A stretch of DNA of 64,000 bases, taken from the NCBI GenBank assembly GCA_902523185.1, contig CABYYJ010000003.1, positions 41,190 through 105,189 of the forward strand. Direction: 5' to 3'. The number at the start of each line of letters is the position of its first letter. Position 1 is the stretch's first letter. Source of the DNA: an uncultured Pelagibacteraceae bacterium. Lineage in GTDB: Bacteria; Pseudomonadota; Alphaproteobacteria; Pelagibacterales; Pelagibacteraceae. Below, piece by piece: positions 32,430-41,212 of this stretch. The notes below the pieces were generated by a model that was not told the DNA's origin, ran no database searches, and worked only from the letters and a program-made list of their open reading frames with translations. The position numbers were made by a program, and so were the translations under genes.

Positions 32430-33038
32430 TTAACTTATTAAAAAAATACCGACTTTTGAAAAAAGATTTTTAATTTCGAGATTACTCTTCTTTATTATTG
32501 AAGTTTTATCTTCATTGACACCAACAACCTTTTTAATATTAATTTTTTTTTCATCACAAAAATTAAATAAATCTTTTATTGTACACATATGTAAATTAGG
32601 GGTATTATACCATGTATTTGGCAACGTTTTTGTAACTGGCATTTTACCAAAAAATAAAAGTTTAGTTCTTACTTTCCAGTATCCAAAGTTAGGAATTGAA
32701 ATAATTACTGACTTTCCAATTCTCAAAAGATTTCTTAAAACTTTTTCAGGCTCATAAAAAGCTTGAAGGGTCTGACTGAGAACTACATAGTCAAATGATT
32801 TGTTAGGAAATTGATGTAATTCAGTTTCTGCGTTACCTTGTATAACGGGCAGCCCTTTATGAATACATTCTTGAACATTTTGTTGATTAAGCTCTAGTCC
32901 ACGTACTTCTACATTTTTCTCTTGTTTTAGAAGATTCATTAAAGATCCATCACCACAGCCTACATCAAGCACTCTTGTATTATTAGGCAATAAATCTGCT
33001 ATTACTTTAAATTCTTTTTTCATTTTTAAATTTTTCAT
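32430..33038 (-). CDS. metW: Methionine biosynthesis protein MetW
   Basis: A SAM-methyltransferase-fold protein that partners with MetX-type homoserine acyltransferases. The 202 residues contain TRVLDVGCGDGSLMNLL (motif I), the MetW-typical LELNQQNVQECIHKGLPVIQGNAE, DYVVLSQTLQAFYEPEKVL, and PNFGYWKVR with PNTWYNTPNLHMCTI. The start at 33038 overlaps metX by 32 bases; an inner ATG at 33023 (MKKEFKV) would reduce this to 17. It is co-transcribed with metX under the SAM-II element. Confidence 0.93.
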   Translation of the reverse strand: MKNLKMKKEFKVIADLLPNNTRVLDVGCGDGSLMNLLKQEKNVEVRGLELNQQNVQECIHKGLPVIQGNAETELHQFPNKSFDYVVLSQTLQAFYEPEKVLRNLLRIGKSVIISIPNFGYWKVRTKLLFFGKMPVTKTLPNTWYNTPNLHMCTIKDLFNFCDEKKINIKKVVGVNEDKTSIIKKSNLEIKNLFSKVGIFLIS

Positions 33039-34146
33039 ACATTGAGTCGATAAAACCTTTTAATGTTTTTAAAAATTGAAGTTCATTCAACAAAAAAGAG
33101 TCATGACCTTTATCGGTAATAATTTCGGAATAAGACACATCTGCTCCTGATGCATTTAATGCTATAACTATATCTTTATTATCTTTAGTTGTGTAAAGCC
33201 AATCAGAGGAAAATGAAATTACTAAGAATTTTGTTTTTTGATTTTTAAAGGCCTCTACCAATCCTCCGTTAAATTGTTTTGAAAGATCAAAATAATCCAT
33301 CGCCCTGGTAATATATAACACTGAGTTAGCATCAAATCTCTCTACAAAGGCATAACCTTGATGTCTTAAATAGCTTTCAACTTGGAAATCAGCATTAAAG
33401 CTGAACTCATAATCTGCTTTCTCTTGTAATTTTCTTCCAAATTTTTCCTGCATCCCTTTTTCTGATAGGTAGCTAATGTGACCAACCATCCTCGCTACAG
33501 CCAAGCCATTTTTTGGCTGAAGATCTTTTAGAACATAATTTCCATTATCCCATACAGGATCAGCCATAATCGCTTGACGTGCTAATTCATTTAGAGCAAT
33601 ATTTTGTGCACTATGACTTGAACTACAAGCTATTGGAATTGCTGAAAAAGTTTTATCCGGAAACGTTGCACAAAATTGTAAAAGTTGCATTCCTCCCATT
33701 GAACCACCAGTCGCACATAAGAGTTTCTTTATACCCAAATGCTCAAGCAAAGTTTCTTGAGCTCTAACCATATCTTTAATTGTTATTACTGGGAAATCTA
33801 AACCATATGGTTTTTTTGTATCTGGATTTATATTTCTAGGTCCTAATGATCCCATACAACCACCAATTACATTAGCACAGATTACAAAATATTTATTTGT
33901 ATCTATTGCTTTACCAGGACCTACTGCCGTTACCCACCAACCTTCTTTATTAGTTATAGGATTAGTACCAGTCACGAACTGATCTCCAGTCAATGCGTGA
34001 AACACAAGTATTGCGTTGTCTTTGTTATTGTTCAATTTTCCATAAGTCTCGTAAGCGAGAGGAAAATCTTTTATAGTTTTTCCGCAGTCTAGTTTAAGCG
34101 GTTTAGTAACATCTAATTTCTTTATATTTTCAAGTTTTATATTCAT
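33007..34146 (-). CDS. metX: Homoserine O-acyltransferase (acetyl type)
   Basis: Activates homoserine for methionine synthesis. The alpha/beta-hydrolase has about 379 residues from the ATG at 34146 (MNIKLENIKK). Motifs include VFHALTGDQFVTG, the nucleophile region GGSMGGMQLLQF, and C-terminal FSSDWLYTT and GHDSF carrying the acid and histidine. The frame extends to an ATG at 34176, but that lies at the riboswitch/terminator boundary and adds MPSLAGLFFW, unlike the family. Expression should fall when SAM is plentiful, through the SAM-II switch just upstream. Confidence 0.93.
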   Translation of the reverse strand: MNIKLENIKKLDVTKPLKLDCGKTIKDFPLAYETYGKLNNNKDNAILVFHALTGDQFVTGTNPITNKEGWWVTAVGPGKAIDTNKYFVICANVIGGCMGSLGPRNINPDTKKPYGLDFPVITIKDMVRAQETLLEHLGIKKLLCATGGSMGGMQLLQFCATFPDKTFSAIPIACSSSHSAQNIALNELARQAIMADPVWDNGNYVLKDLQPKNGLAVARMVGHISYLSEKGMQEKFGRKLQEKADYEFSFNADFQVESYLRHQGYAFVERFDANSVLYITRAMDYFDLSKQFNGGLVEAFKNQKTKFLVISFSSDWLYTTKDNKDIVIALNASGADVSYSEIITDKGHDSFLLNELQFLKTLKGFIDSMYEKFKNEKRI

Positions 34147-34148
34147 CC

Positions 34149-34174
34149 AAAAAAAAAGCCCAGCTAAACTGGGC
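34149..34174 (-). terminator. Intrinsic terminator between the SAM-II aptamer and metX
   Basis: On the minus strand GCCCAG (34174-34169) and CTGGGC (34163-34158) form a GC-rich stem with loop TTTAG, followed by nine T (34157-34149). It ends two bases before the metX ATG. The loop/stem segment TTTAGCT (34168-34162) is fully complementary to AGCTAAA (34189-34183) in the aptamer, so the terminator and an antiterminator are mutually exclusive. Confidence 0.85.
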
Positions 34175-34176
34175 AT

Positions 34177-34230
34177 CCCCTTTTTAGCTACATTTATTAT
34201 GCGCTTGCAATATGGTTAAATCAGCGCAAA
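34177..34230 (-). ncRNA. SAM-II riboswitch controlling metXW
   Basis: Minus-strand sequence 34227-34177 has the SAM-II layout: GCGCTGATTTAACC, ATTGCAAGCGC closing stem P1 (GCGC with GCGC), then ATAATAAATGTAGC and TAAAAAGGGG for the pseudoknot strand. It is nearly identical, from memory, to the marine metagenome SAM-II aptamer of the published crystal structure. The family binds S-adenosylmethionine and represses methionine genes; metX immediately downstream is the expected target. The predicted transcription start is at the first bases of the aptamer. Confidence 0.92.
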
Positions 34231-34233
34231 TAA

Positions 34234-34262
34234 TTTTTACTAAATCATCATAAACTTGTCAA
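34234..34262 (-). promoter_or_regulatory. Putative promoter of metXW
   Basis: Minus strand: a perfect -35 box TTGACA (34262-34257), 17-base spacer, and TAAAAA (34239-34234) as a weak -10. A start about seven bases further on falls at about 34227, the first base of the SAM-II P1 stem, so the leader would be almost only aptamer plus terminator. Confidence 0.6.
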
Positions 34263-34321
34263 TTTTATATATAAAAAAGAGCTATAGAAAAACTTTAACA
34301 ATTTAGATAATACATTAATAA

Positions 34322-35407
34322 ATGAGATTTCCGAAACCAAATAACATAGTTGCAGAGAAATATATAGCTGGAATGAGCTTATTCAAGAGCAAATTAGCAA
34401 AGATAAAATTATCAGCTAATGAGTCTGCTCTTGGCCCTAGCCCGAAAGCAAGAAAACAATACTTAGAAGTTTCAAAAAACTTTGCAAGATACCCTGACTC
34501 TGATGGAACCTTTTTAAGAAATACGCTAGCTAAGAAGTTTAAGATTGATAAAAATAGAATAGTCTTAGGATCAGGTTCTGATCAAATTTTTGAACTTATA
34601 TGTAAGTCATTCCTAAAGAAAGGAGATGAAGTTATAGTCCCTCAGTTTAGTTTTATAATTTATCGAATTTACAGTAGAATGAATGGAGCAAAAGTTATTT
34701 ACTCGAAAGAGAATAATTTTACTGTTTCAGCTAAAGATATACTCAAAAAAGTTACAAGAAAAACTAAAATAGTTTTCCTTGCTAACCCAAATAATCCAAC
34801 TGGAACATATATTCCAAAGAAAGAATTGCTCTTTTTAAGAAAAAAACTAAGAAGTGATATCTTATTAGTAGTAGATGATGCTTATTTTGAGTATGTAAAA
34901 AATAAAGATTATTTGTCTGGTTTAAAAACTTTTACAAATTTTAAAAATGTAATTATGACAAGAACTTTTTCAAAAATATATGGTTTAGCAGGGTTAAGAG
35001 TAGGTTGGGGATATGGGTCAAAAGAAATTATTTCTGCATTAAATAAAGTAAAGCCACCTTTTAATGTGAGCAGACCAGCTTTGTTTGCAGCGTCTGCTGC
35101 TGTAAAAGATAGTCAATGGTTGAATAAAGAAATTAAACACGTAAATAAGTGGAGTAAAAAAATGTATTCCGAGTTCAAAAAAATGAGAATAGAAACAAAT
35201 AAAAGTTTTACTAATTTCTTATTGGTAAAATTTGATAAAGTTAAAATAAATTCTGCTAAAGTATTTGGATTACTCGCAAAATCAGGAATACTGGTCCGTA
35301 AAATGGATGTTTATGGAATTAAAAATTCTTTACGTATAACCATTGGAACAACATCAGAAAATATTGCATTAATGAAAAAAATGAGAAAAATTTTAAATGT
35401 TCGGTAA
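34322..35407 (+). CDS. hisC: Histidinol-phosphate aminotransferase
   Basis: PLP-dependent class II aminotransferase of histidine synthesis; family members also act on aromatic amino acids. The 361 residues have LSANESALGPS (substrate end), RYPDSDGTFLRNTLA, LANPNNPTGTYI, VVDDAYFEY, and the PLP-lysine in TRTFSKIYGLAGLRVGWG (Lys218). It is divergent from metX. It overlaps tyrC by 11 bases, the hisC-tyrC pairing seen in alphaproteobacteria, which makes an aromatic aminotransferase role plausible too. Confidence 0.92.
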   Translation: MRFPKPNNIVAEKYIAGMSLFKSKLAKIKLSANESALGPSPKARKQYLEVSKNFARYPDSDGTFLRNTLAKKFKIDKNRIVLGSGSDQIFELICKSFLKKGDEVIVPQFSFIIYRIYSRMNGAKVIYSKENNFTVSAKDILKKVTRKTKIVFLANPNNPTGTYIPKKELLFLRKKLRSDILLVVDDAYFEYVKNKDYLSGLKTFTNFKNVIMTRTFSKIYGLAGLRVGWGYGSKEIISALNKVKPPFNVSRPALFAASAAVKDSQWLNKEIKHVNKWSKKMYSEFKKMRIETNKSFTNFLLVKFDKVKINSAKVFGLLAKSGILVRKMDVYGIKNSLRITIGTTSENIALMKKMRKILNVR

Positions 35408-36293
35408 AATAAGCATCATAGGCTGCGGATTGATTGGTTCCTCAATTCTGAGAGCAACGAAGGAACAAAAATTAGCTACAAAAATAAGTGTTCACGATAA
35501 ATCAAACAAAGTCATGGAATATTTAAAAAAAAATTTTACAGCTGATATTTGCTCCAATTTGACAGAGTCAGTAAAAGATGCAGACCTGATAATAATTTCT
35601 ACACCATTAAGCAGTTACAAAGAAATTTTGCTTTCTATAAAATCAAACTTAAAGGAAGGATCTATTCTTACCGATACTGGTTCCACTAAAAAAGAAGTTA
35701 ATAAAATTGTAAACAATTTAGGTCTTAAAAATATTAGCTGGATAGCTTCACACCCAATAGCTGGAACAGAACATAGCGGACCTACTGCAGGATTTTCAAG
35801 TTTATTTAAAAATAGATGGTGCATTCTTTCAGCTGATAATCAAGTTGCTAAAGATAAAATAGAAAACCTAGAAAAATTTTGGTCCAAGTTAGGAAGTAAA
35901 GTTAAAGTCATGTCATTTGAAGACCATGATTATGTTTTATCTTTAACAAGTCATCTTCCACATGTAGTCGCATACAGCATTGTTAGAACTGCAATTAATA
36001 ATGAGGATAAATTTAGAAATGATGTTATTCAATATAGTGCTGGAGGATTAAGAGATTTTACTAGAATTGCTGCGTCAGATCCTTTGATGTGGAAAGATAT
36101 TTTTATAGATAACAGTGAAAATATATTGAAAGTTTTAGATAATTATTCAAAAAATCTCGATGATATTAAAAGTGCTATTAAAAATAAAAACAGTGAAAAG
36201 CTTTTAGAAATATTTTCATCAACTAAAAAAGTAAGAAAGGAAATTATTGAAGCTGGACAAGATACTGCAAAACCAGACTTTGGAAGAGAATAA
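35397..36293 (+). CDS. tyrC: Prephenate/arogenate (cyclohexadienyl) dehydrogenase
   Basis: NAD-dependent oxidative decarboxylation leading to tyrosine. The 298 residues start with a Rossmann motif (IIGCGLIGSSI, about 7-17), have the catalytic-region SHPIAGTEHSGP (about 118-129) and SLTSHLPHVVAYSIV, and the C-terminal GGLRDFTRIAASDPLMWKDIF. It starts within hisC (11-base overlap). Substrate preference (prephenate or arogenate) cannot be read from the sequence. Confidence 0.92.
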   Translation: MFGKISIIGCGLIGSSILRATKEQKLATKISVHDKSNKVMEYLKKNFTADICSNLTESVKDADLIIISTPLSSYKEILLSIKSNLKEGSILTDTGSTKKEVNKIVNNLGLKNISWIASHPIAGTEHSGPTAGFSSLFKNRWCILSADNQVAKDKIENLEKFWSKLGSKVKVMSFEDHDYVLSLTSHLPHVVAYSIVRTAINNEDKFRNDVIQYSAGGLRDFTRIAASDPLMWKDIFIDNSENILKVLDNYSKNLDDIKSAIKNKNSEKLLEIFSSTKKVRKEIIEAGQDTAKPDFGRE

Positions 36294-37001
36294 TTAATAA
36301 TATTTTTTTATTTCAGTATAAATTTTATTTTCAAGTTCTTTAGTAAACTCATTATTTTCTTTACCAGGCATAATAGGGTCTAGAAATGAAATATGAATAT
36401 CGCCTGAAAATTTCATAAAACTATTTTTCGGCCAAACCTGTCCTGTGTTTAATGCGACTGGAATACAAGGTAAATTCAATGCTTTATATATCCTACCAAC
36501 TCCTTTTTTAAAAGGAGGTTGCTCGTCTAATTTTACTCTTGTCCCTTGAGGAAATATTAAAAGTGGTCTTTTATTTTTCTCTAATCTCTCTTTTATTTTA
36601 TCAAAAAAATTTAAATTTTCTTTAGTGGTAGTCTCTCTAATGATTGCTATAGAACCAATTTTTCTTAAATACCAACCAAACAAAGGAATATTCAAAAGTT
36701 CTTTTTTTAAAATAAAAATCGGACCATTTAGCGGAATTTGTAATGCAAAAGTTTCAAACATTGATTGATGGGCGGAGGCAACAAAAAATTGATCAACTTT
36801 TTTTAAATTTTCTTCACCATGAAAAATTACTTTAGTATTCATTACAAGTTTTAAAATTAAAACAATATATTTTGCTGATAACCTTCCAAAAAAAATCGTA
36901 AATCTATCAGGAAAAACTAATGTTGGTATTGCTAATATGAAAATTAGGATAAGTCCCAAATAAAGTAAGATATTAAAAATTAAGGATTTAATAAATTGCA
37001 T
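36294..37001 (-). CDS. plsC: 1-acyl-sn-glycerol-3-phosphate acyltransferase
   Basis: Makes phosphatidic acid in the inner membrane. The 235 residues have N-terminal hydrophobic helices (about 5-30), the acyltransferase box HQSMFE (His78 to Glu83, where most members have H-x4-D), and FPQGTR (149-154). The C-terminal region VALNTGQVWPKNSF is typical of the alphaproteobacterial subgroup. It abuts the convergent tyrC and overlaps the lysA stop by one base. Confidence 0.9.
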   Translation of the reverse strand: MQFIKSLIFNILLYLGLILIFILAIPTLVFPDRFTIFFGRLSAKYIVLILKLVMNTKVIFHGEENLKKVDQFFVASAHQSMFETFALQIPLNGPIFILKKELLNIPLFGWYLRKIGSIAIIRETTTKENLNFFDKIKERLEKNKRPLLIFPQGTRVKLDEQPPFKKGVGRIYKALNLPCIPVALNTGQVWPKNSFMKFSGDIHISFLDPIMPGKENNEFTKELENKIYTEIKKYY

Positions 37002-38230
37002 TAAGAATTAATCAATTTTTGTAAATTTTGTTTTTTTCTAATGTATTTAAATTTATTTTTATTGATTAAAATTTCAGCTATTAAAGGTCTTGTATTATAA
37101 TTTGATGATAATGAAGACCCATACGCACCAACATTTGTAATTGCTACAAAGTCGTTCTCAATTAATTTTTGATATTTTCTATAAACTCCAAATTTACAAG
37201 TGCTTTCACATATTGGCCCTACAAATTCAATTGTGTTTTTCATTTTGGATGAATTTTTAGTTATAGGAATAATCTTATGGAATGCATCGTATAAAGCTGG
37301 TCGCATAAAATCGTTCATTCCTGCGTCTAAAATTATAAAGTTTTTATTTACTCCCTTCTTTATAAATTGAACTTTACTGATAAGTAAGCCGGTATTTCCA
37401 ATAATGGATCTGCCAGGTTCAAAAATAATTTTACAGTTAAGTTTTGTTGCAAAATTATTTACTAATTTTGCGTAATTATTTAAATTTATTGGTTTTTCAT
37501 TATCACTATAATTAATTCCAAAACCTCCACCTAAATCGACATACTTTAAATTTAATTTTAGTTCCTTAATTAATTTATTCATTACATTAAGTGTCTTTTT
37601 AAAGGGCCCATCATTTAAAATTTGGCTCCCTATATGAACACTTAATGCCTCAAGTTTTATATTTTTAAATTTATTTATCTCTCTTAGAAAAGACTTAAAA
37701 TTTTTTATTGATAAACCAAATTTATTGTCTGCTTTACCAGTAGATATATTTTTATGTGTTTTTGCATCGACATTTGGATTTAACCTAAAGCCAATGGAAA
37801 CTTTTTTTCTTAAATTTTTTGCTAATTTGTCAACTAATTTCGCTTCACTCTCAGACTCACAGTTGATCAATAAAATTTTTTTATTAATTGCTATTTTTAA
37901 CTCATCCTCAGACTTACCAACGCCTGAAAAAACAATTTTTTTTGGTTTAATGCCTGCTTTAAGAGCCTTTAATAGTTCTCCGCCAGAAACAACATCAGCT
38001 CCAGCACCAAGTTTACCTAAAATTCTTAAAATATTTGTGTTGCTATTAGATTTTGCAGCAAAACATATTAAAGGATTAGTTTTGTTAAATGTTTTTACAA
38101 AATTTAAATAATTAGAAACTATTTGATTTTCAGAATAAATATAAAAGGGAGTTTTATTTTTCTTTAAAAAATTCTGGATAGATACTCGCTCCAGAAATAA
38201 ATTTTTACCCACATATCTTAAATTTTGCAT
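37001..38230 (-). CDS. lysA: Diaminopimelate decarboxylase
   Basis: Last step of lysine synthesis. The 409 residues are a fold-III PLP enzyme: PLP-lysine in CFAAKSNSN (Lys60), SGGELLKALKAG, HIGSQI, DLGGGFGI, FEPGRSIIGNTG, and the C-terminal CESTCKFG and GAYGSSLSSNYNTRP. It starts four bases after the small lipoprotein gene. The lptM-lysA pairing is very widely conserved. Confidence 0.95.
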   Translation of the reverse strand: MQNLRYVGKNLFLERVSIQNFLKKNKTPFYIYSENQIVSNYLNFVKTFNKTNPLICFAAKSNSNTNILRILGKLGAGADVVSGGELLKALKAGIKPKKIVFSGVGKSEDELKIAINKKILLINCESESEAKLVDKLAKNLRKKVSIGFRLNPNVDAKTHKNISTGKADNKFGLSIKNFKSFLREINKFKNIKLEALSVHIGSQILNDGPFKKTLNVMNKLIKELKLNLKYVDLGGGFGINYSDNEKPINLNNYAKLVNNFATKLNCKIIFEPGRSIIGNTGLLISKVQFIKKGVNKNFIILDAGMNDFMRPALYDAFHKIIPITKNSSKMKNTIEFVGPICESTCKFGVYRKYQKLIENDFVAITNVGAYGSSLSSNYNTRPLIAEILINKNKFKYIRKKQNLQKLINS

Positions 38231-38234
38231 AAGA

Positions 38235-38345
38235 TTATAAAATTATTTGTATATGATTAAATTTTCCTTGATATTTTGGCTCTGATTTCTTTCCGCATCC
38301 AGATAGAGTTAAAATTATTACACAAATTAATACCAATATTTTCAT
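38235..38345 (-). CDS. lptM: Small LptM/YifL-like lipoprotein
   Basis: A 36-codon gene in the gap between argH and lysA. The product starts MKILVLICVIILTLSGCG, a signal peptide with lipobox LSGC (Cys17), followed by GKKSEPKYQGKF, matching the CGxKGPL-type start of LptM. Members in enterobacteria help LptD maturation. The ATG overlaps the argH stop (ATGA) and is preceded by a strong Shine-Dalgarno AAGGAGG, unusual in this AT-rich window. Position directly before lysA is the hallmark of the family. Confidence 0.85.
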   Translation of the reverse strand: MKILVLICVIILTLSGCGKKSEPKYQGKFNHIQIIL

Positions 38346-39724
38346 TTTACCTCCTTTTTATATTTTTTAATCATTGCTTTAACATTAGCAGTAGAAGTTC
38401 CTCCATAGGATTTTTTTGAGTTCATAGAATTATTCACATCAAATATTTTTAGTACATTTTTATCTAAATTTTTGTAAATTTTCATTATTTCTTGTAAAGA
38501 TAACTCAGATAACAATTTATTTTTCTTTTCGGCGTAATTCACTAATTTTGCTGCAACCGCATAAGACTCTCTAAAAGTGAGTTTCTTTTCCTTAACCAAA
38601 TAATCAGCAAAATCAGTAGCAGTGGTAAAACCTTCATTAGCCATTTTTAGCATATTTTTTTTATTCGGCTTTATTGAATTCACTAACTCAAGACTTAAAA
38701 CCAATGAGTCATTTAAAGTATCAAATCCATCAAAGACAAGTTTTTTATCATCCTGAAGATCTTTAAAATAAGACATTGGAAGCCCCTTCATTATAGTAAG
38801 CATCGAATTTAAATTGCCATAGTTCAAACCAACTCTACCTCTGATTAATTCAGCAGGGTCAGGATTTTTCTTTTGTGGCATTATCGATGAACCAGTCAAC
38901 ATACTGTCATTGAATGAAATTAAATTAAATGCATTTGAATTAAAAATTATAAAATCTTCAGCTAATCTAGATAAATGCATTGCACATAAAGCAGAGGCAT
39001 ATAAAAAATCTACTGCAAAGTCTCTGTCTGCAACAGAGTCTATTGAATTATCAGTTGGTTTCTTAAAACCAAGTTGTCTTGAAGTATAATTTCTATCTAT
39101 TTTATAAGAAGTACCCGCTAGTGCGGCTGAACCTAATGGGCACTCATCTAAAAGTTTTATATTATTTTCGAATCTTTTTTTATCTCTTTTAAGCATTTCA
39201 AAGTAAGATAGAAGATAATGTGCAAATGAAATAGGTTGAGCATTCTTAAGATGTGTTAAGCCAGGCATAACAATATCAACATTTTTCTCTGCTTTTTTGA
39301 TTAAAATTTTCATTAAAGAGTTAATGTTAGCTATAGTTTCTTTTGATGATTTTTTAATCCATAATTTTAAATCTGTAACAACTTGATCATTTCTTGATCT
39401 GGCTGTGTGCAAAAAGCCTGCTGAAGGACCAATCAATACAAATAATTTTTTTTCTATATTCAAATGTATATCCTCAAATTTATCTTGAAATTTAAACTTT
39501 CCCTTATCAATCTGTGATTTAATTTTTTTAAGACCATAGATAATTTTAGATCCTTCTTTTTTGCCAATAATCTTTTGTTTAACCAGCATTTTGGTATGAA
39601 CAATGGACGCAGCTATATCTTGCTCATAAAGTCTTTTATCTACACTTATAGATGAGCCTATTTTTTGAAAAGAAAGTGATGTCTTTCCCTTTAGTCTATT
39701 CGCCCAAACAGTTTTATTTTTCAT
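38342..39724 (-). CDS. argH: Argininosuccinate lyase
   Basis: Last step of arginine synthesis. The 460 residues of the fumarase/aspartase superfamily show the start VWANRLKG, TARSRNDQVVTDLKLW, GLTHLKNAQPISFAHYLLSYFEM, and the signature GSSIMPQKKNPDPAELIRGR. First gene of the argH-lptM-lysA unit; divergent from the TlpA gene with a 30-base gap. This arrangement (tlpA, argH, lysA) is common in alphaproteobacteria. Confidence 0.96.
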   Translation of the reverse strand: MKNKTVWANRLKGKTSLSFQKIGSSISVDKRLYEQDIAASIVHTKMLVKQKIIGKKEGSKIIYGLKKIKSQIDKGKFKFQDKFEDIHLNIEKKLFVLIGPSAGFLHTARSRNDQVVTDLKLWIKKSSKETIANINSLMKILIKKAEKNVDIVMPGLTHLKNAQPISFAHYLLSYFEMLKRDKKRFENNIKLLDECPLGSAALAGTSYKIDRNYTSRQLGFKKPTDNSIDSVADRDFAVDFLYASALCAMHLSRLAEDFIIFNSNAFNLISFNDSMLTGSSIMPQKKNPDPAELIRGRVGLNYGNLNSMLTIMKGLPMSYFKDLQDDKKLVFDGFDTLNDSLVLSLELVNSIKPNKKNMLKMANEGFTTATDFADYLVKEKKLTFRESYAVAAKLVNYAEKKNKLLSELSLQEIMKIYKNLDKNVLKIFDVNNSMNSKKSYGGTSTANVKAMIKKYKKEVK

Positions 39725-39754
39725 TTTACTATGTTATTTACAATTTAAATTAAT

Positions 39755-40282
39755 ATGAAAATTAGTAAATCTTTTAAAATCTATATTCACATAATAGTTT
39801 TCTCTCTTGTTAGCCAAAATCTTACTGGAGCAGAAGATTTTTCAAAAAATGTTATTATTCATGAAAAACCTCAAATTATCAGCGAACTAAAATTTAAAGA
39901 CTCAAATCTTCAAGACGTTGATTTAATCAACAAAAGAGGCAAGATCATGATAATAAATTTTTGGGCTACATGGTGTGCACCTTGTCGAAAAGAAATGCCC
40001 TCTTTAGAAAAACTAGGCACTAAGTTACCAGAAATTGATATTTTTGCAGTGAATATGGAAAAACCAAATAATAAAAAAGTAGATAAATTTTTTAAAGATA
40101 TAGGAGTAAAAGATCTAAAAACTTATTACGATCCTGAACTGAGATTAGTCAAAGGGTTCAAATTAAGAGGCTTACCTACAAGCATATTAATTAATAAAGA
40201 AGGTAAAGAATTTGGAAAAGTGATCGGTGAAATTGATTTTGCTAGCGAAGAATTTATCAAACTTTTAAGAAAATATATTTAG
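39755..40282 (+). CDS. TlpA-family periplasmic thioredoxin
   Basis: Secreted or membrane-anchored thiol-disulfide protein. The 175 residues have a signal sequence (about 1-26, ending near TGA-ED) and a thioredoxin fold with INFWATWCAPCRKEMPSLEKL (redox cysteines 74 and 77) and the cis-proline region GLPTSILI. TlpA proteins usually reduce apo-cytochrome or copper-centre assembly factors. It overlaps the minus-strand HIG1-type gene by four bases at its end. Confidence 0.9.
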   Translation: MKISKSFKIYIHIIVFSLVSQNLTGAEDFSKNVIIHEKPQIISELKFKDSNLQDVDLINKRGKIMIINFWATWCAPCRKEMPSLEKLGTKLPEIDIFAVNMEKPNNKKVDKFFKDIGVKDLKTYYDPELRLVKGFKLRGLPTSILINKEGKEFGKVIGEIDFASEEFIKLLRKYI

Positions 40283-40479
40283 TCTTTAAAAAAATAGGCA
40301 AGTAAAACTAAAACAATAATTGCAATAAATTGTAACAATACTCTTAACTGCATAAGTTTATTTGAATATTTTTTACTAGTACTTCCACCTTTAAATAAAG
40401 TATAAATACCCATTATTAAAACTATGGCAACAGCACCTAATAATGTAAAACCTATAAAGTTAAATAAAAATTCTGACAT
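40279..40479 (-). CDS. HIG1-domain twin-transmembrane protein
   Basis: A 66-residue protein with two hydrophobic helices (about 7-28 and 46-63) joined by a basic loop containing YSNKLMQLRVLLQ. That loop matches the alphaproteobacterial HIG1/twin-transmembrane consensus (NKLMRxRVxLQ). Eukaryotic relatives are respiratory-complex assembly factors; the bacterial role is unclear. Tail-to-tail with tlpA, divergent from the esterase gene 15 bases away. Confidence 0.82.
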   Translation of the reverse strand: MSEFLFNFIGFTLLGAVAIVLIMGIYTLFKGGSTSKKYSNKLMQLRVLLQFIAIIVLVLLAYFFKD

Positions 40480-40494
40480 TGATAATTTATCTAT

Positions 40495-41151
40495 ATGACC
40501 TTTTCATTAAATACAATTATTTTAGAGCCGCTCTCCAAAGAAAAACCTAAGAATGCAGTAATTCTTTGCCATGGATATGGTGGCGATGGTAAAGATATTT
40601 CAATTTTAGCCAGTTATTGGAGAGCACATCTGCCAGATACTATTATAATTTGTCCAGATGCTCCTGAAAAATGTGCAGCTAGCCCAACAGGATTTCAATG
40701 GTTTGATTTAATGGACCAGACCCCAGAACAAATTTTATCAAAATCTTTGGTGGCTGAGAATAAATTAAATAAATTAATAGATGAAGTTAAAGAAAAATAT
40801 AATCTAAAAGCTAATGAAATTATTATCGGAGGTTTTAGCCAGGGTTGTATGATAACTTTACAAACTGGAATAAAGAGGAAAGACACTATCAACTCTGTTA
40901 TTGGTTATTCTGGAAGAATTATAAGCACAGAGCACCTTTCTAAAAATATAATTTCAAGACCTAATATTATCTTAATGCACGGAGATCTCGATCAAGTTGT
41001 TCCAATAGAATCGCTACTTGAAGCAAAAGATTTTTTTGGAAAGAATAATTATATAATCGAAACAAGAATATTTAAACATTGTGAACATCGTATCCCAACG
41101 GAAGGGTCAAGTTTAGGTCTACAATTCATAAAAAAACATTTTAATTTATAA
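40495..41151 (+). CDS. Carboxylesterase/phospholipase family hydrolase
   Basis: A 218-residue alpha/beta hydrolase of the YpfH/acyl-protein-thioesterase group. LCHGYGGDGKD forms the oxyanion loop, GGFSQGCM holds the nucleophile Ser115, HGDLDQVVP the acid Asp166, and EHRIP the His198. Members hydrolyse short-chain or lysophospholipid esters. The true substrate is not shown. It has a short upstream gap (15 bases) from the divergent HIG1 gene. Confidence 0.86.
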   Translation: MTFSLNTIILEPLSKEKPKNAVILCHGYGGDGKDISILASYWRAHLPDTIIICPDAPEKCAASPTGFQWFDLMDQTPEQILSKSLVAENKLNKLIDEVKEKYNLKANEIIIGGFSQGCMITLQTGIKRKDTINSVIGYSGRIISTEHLSKNIISRPNIILMHGDLDQVVPIESLLEAKDFFGKNNYIIETRIFKHCEHRIPTEGSSLGLQFIKKHFNL

Positions 41152-41212
41152 GTATTTTACCTGTAACATAATTATAACTTGATAAAATTTTTCTTATCAG
41201 TTAGCTTAAAGC

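Noticed and set aside
34147..34176. metX start at ATG 34176
   Set aside because: This ATG touches the GGGG end of the SAM-II element with no spacing to a ribosome site and would translate the terminator hairpin; the ATG at 34146 begins the conserved sequence.
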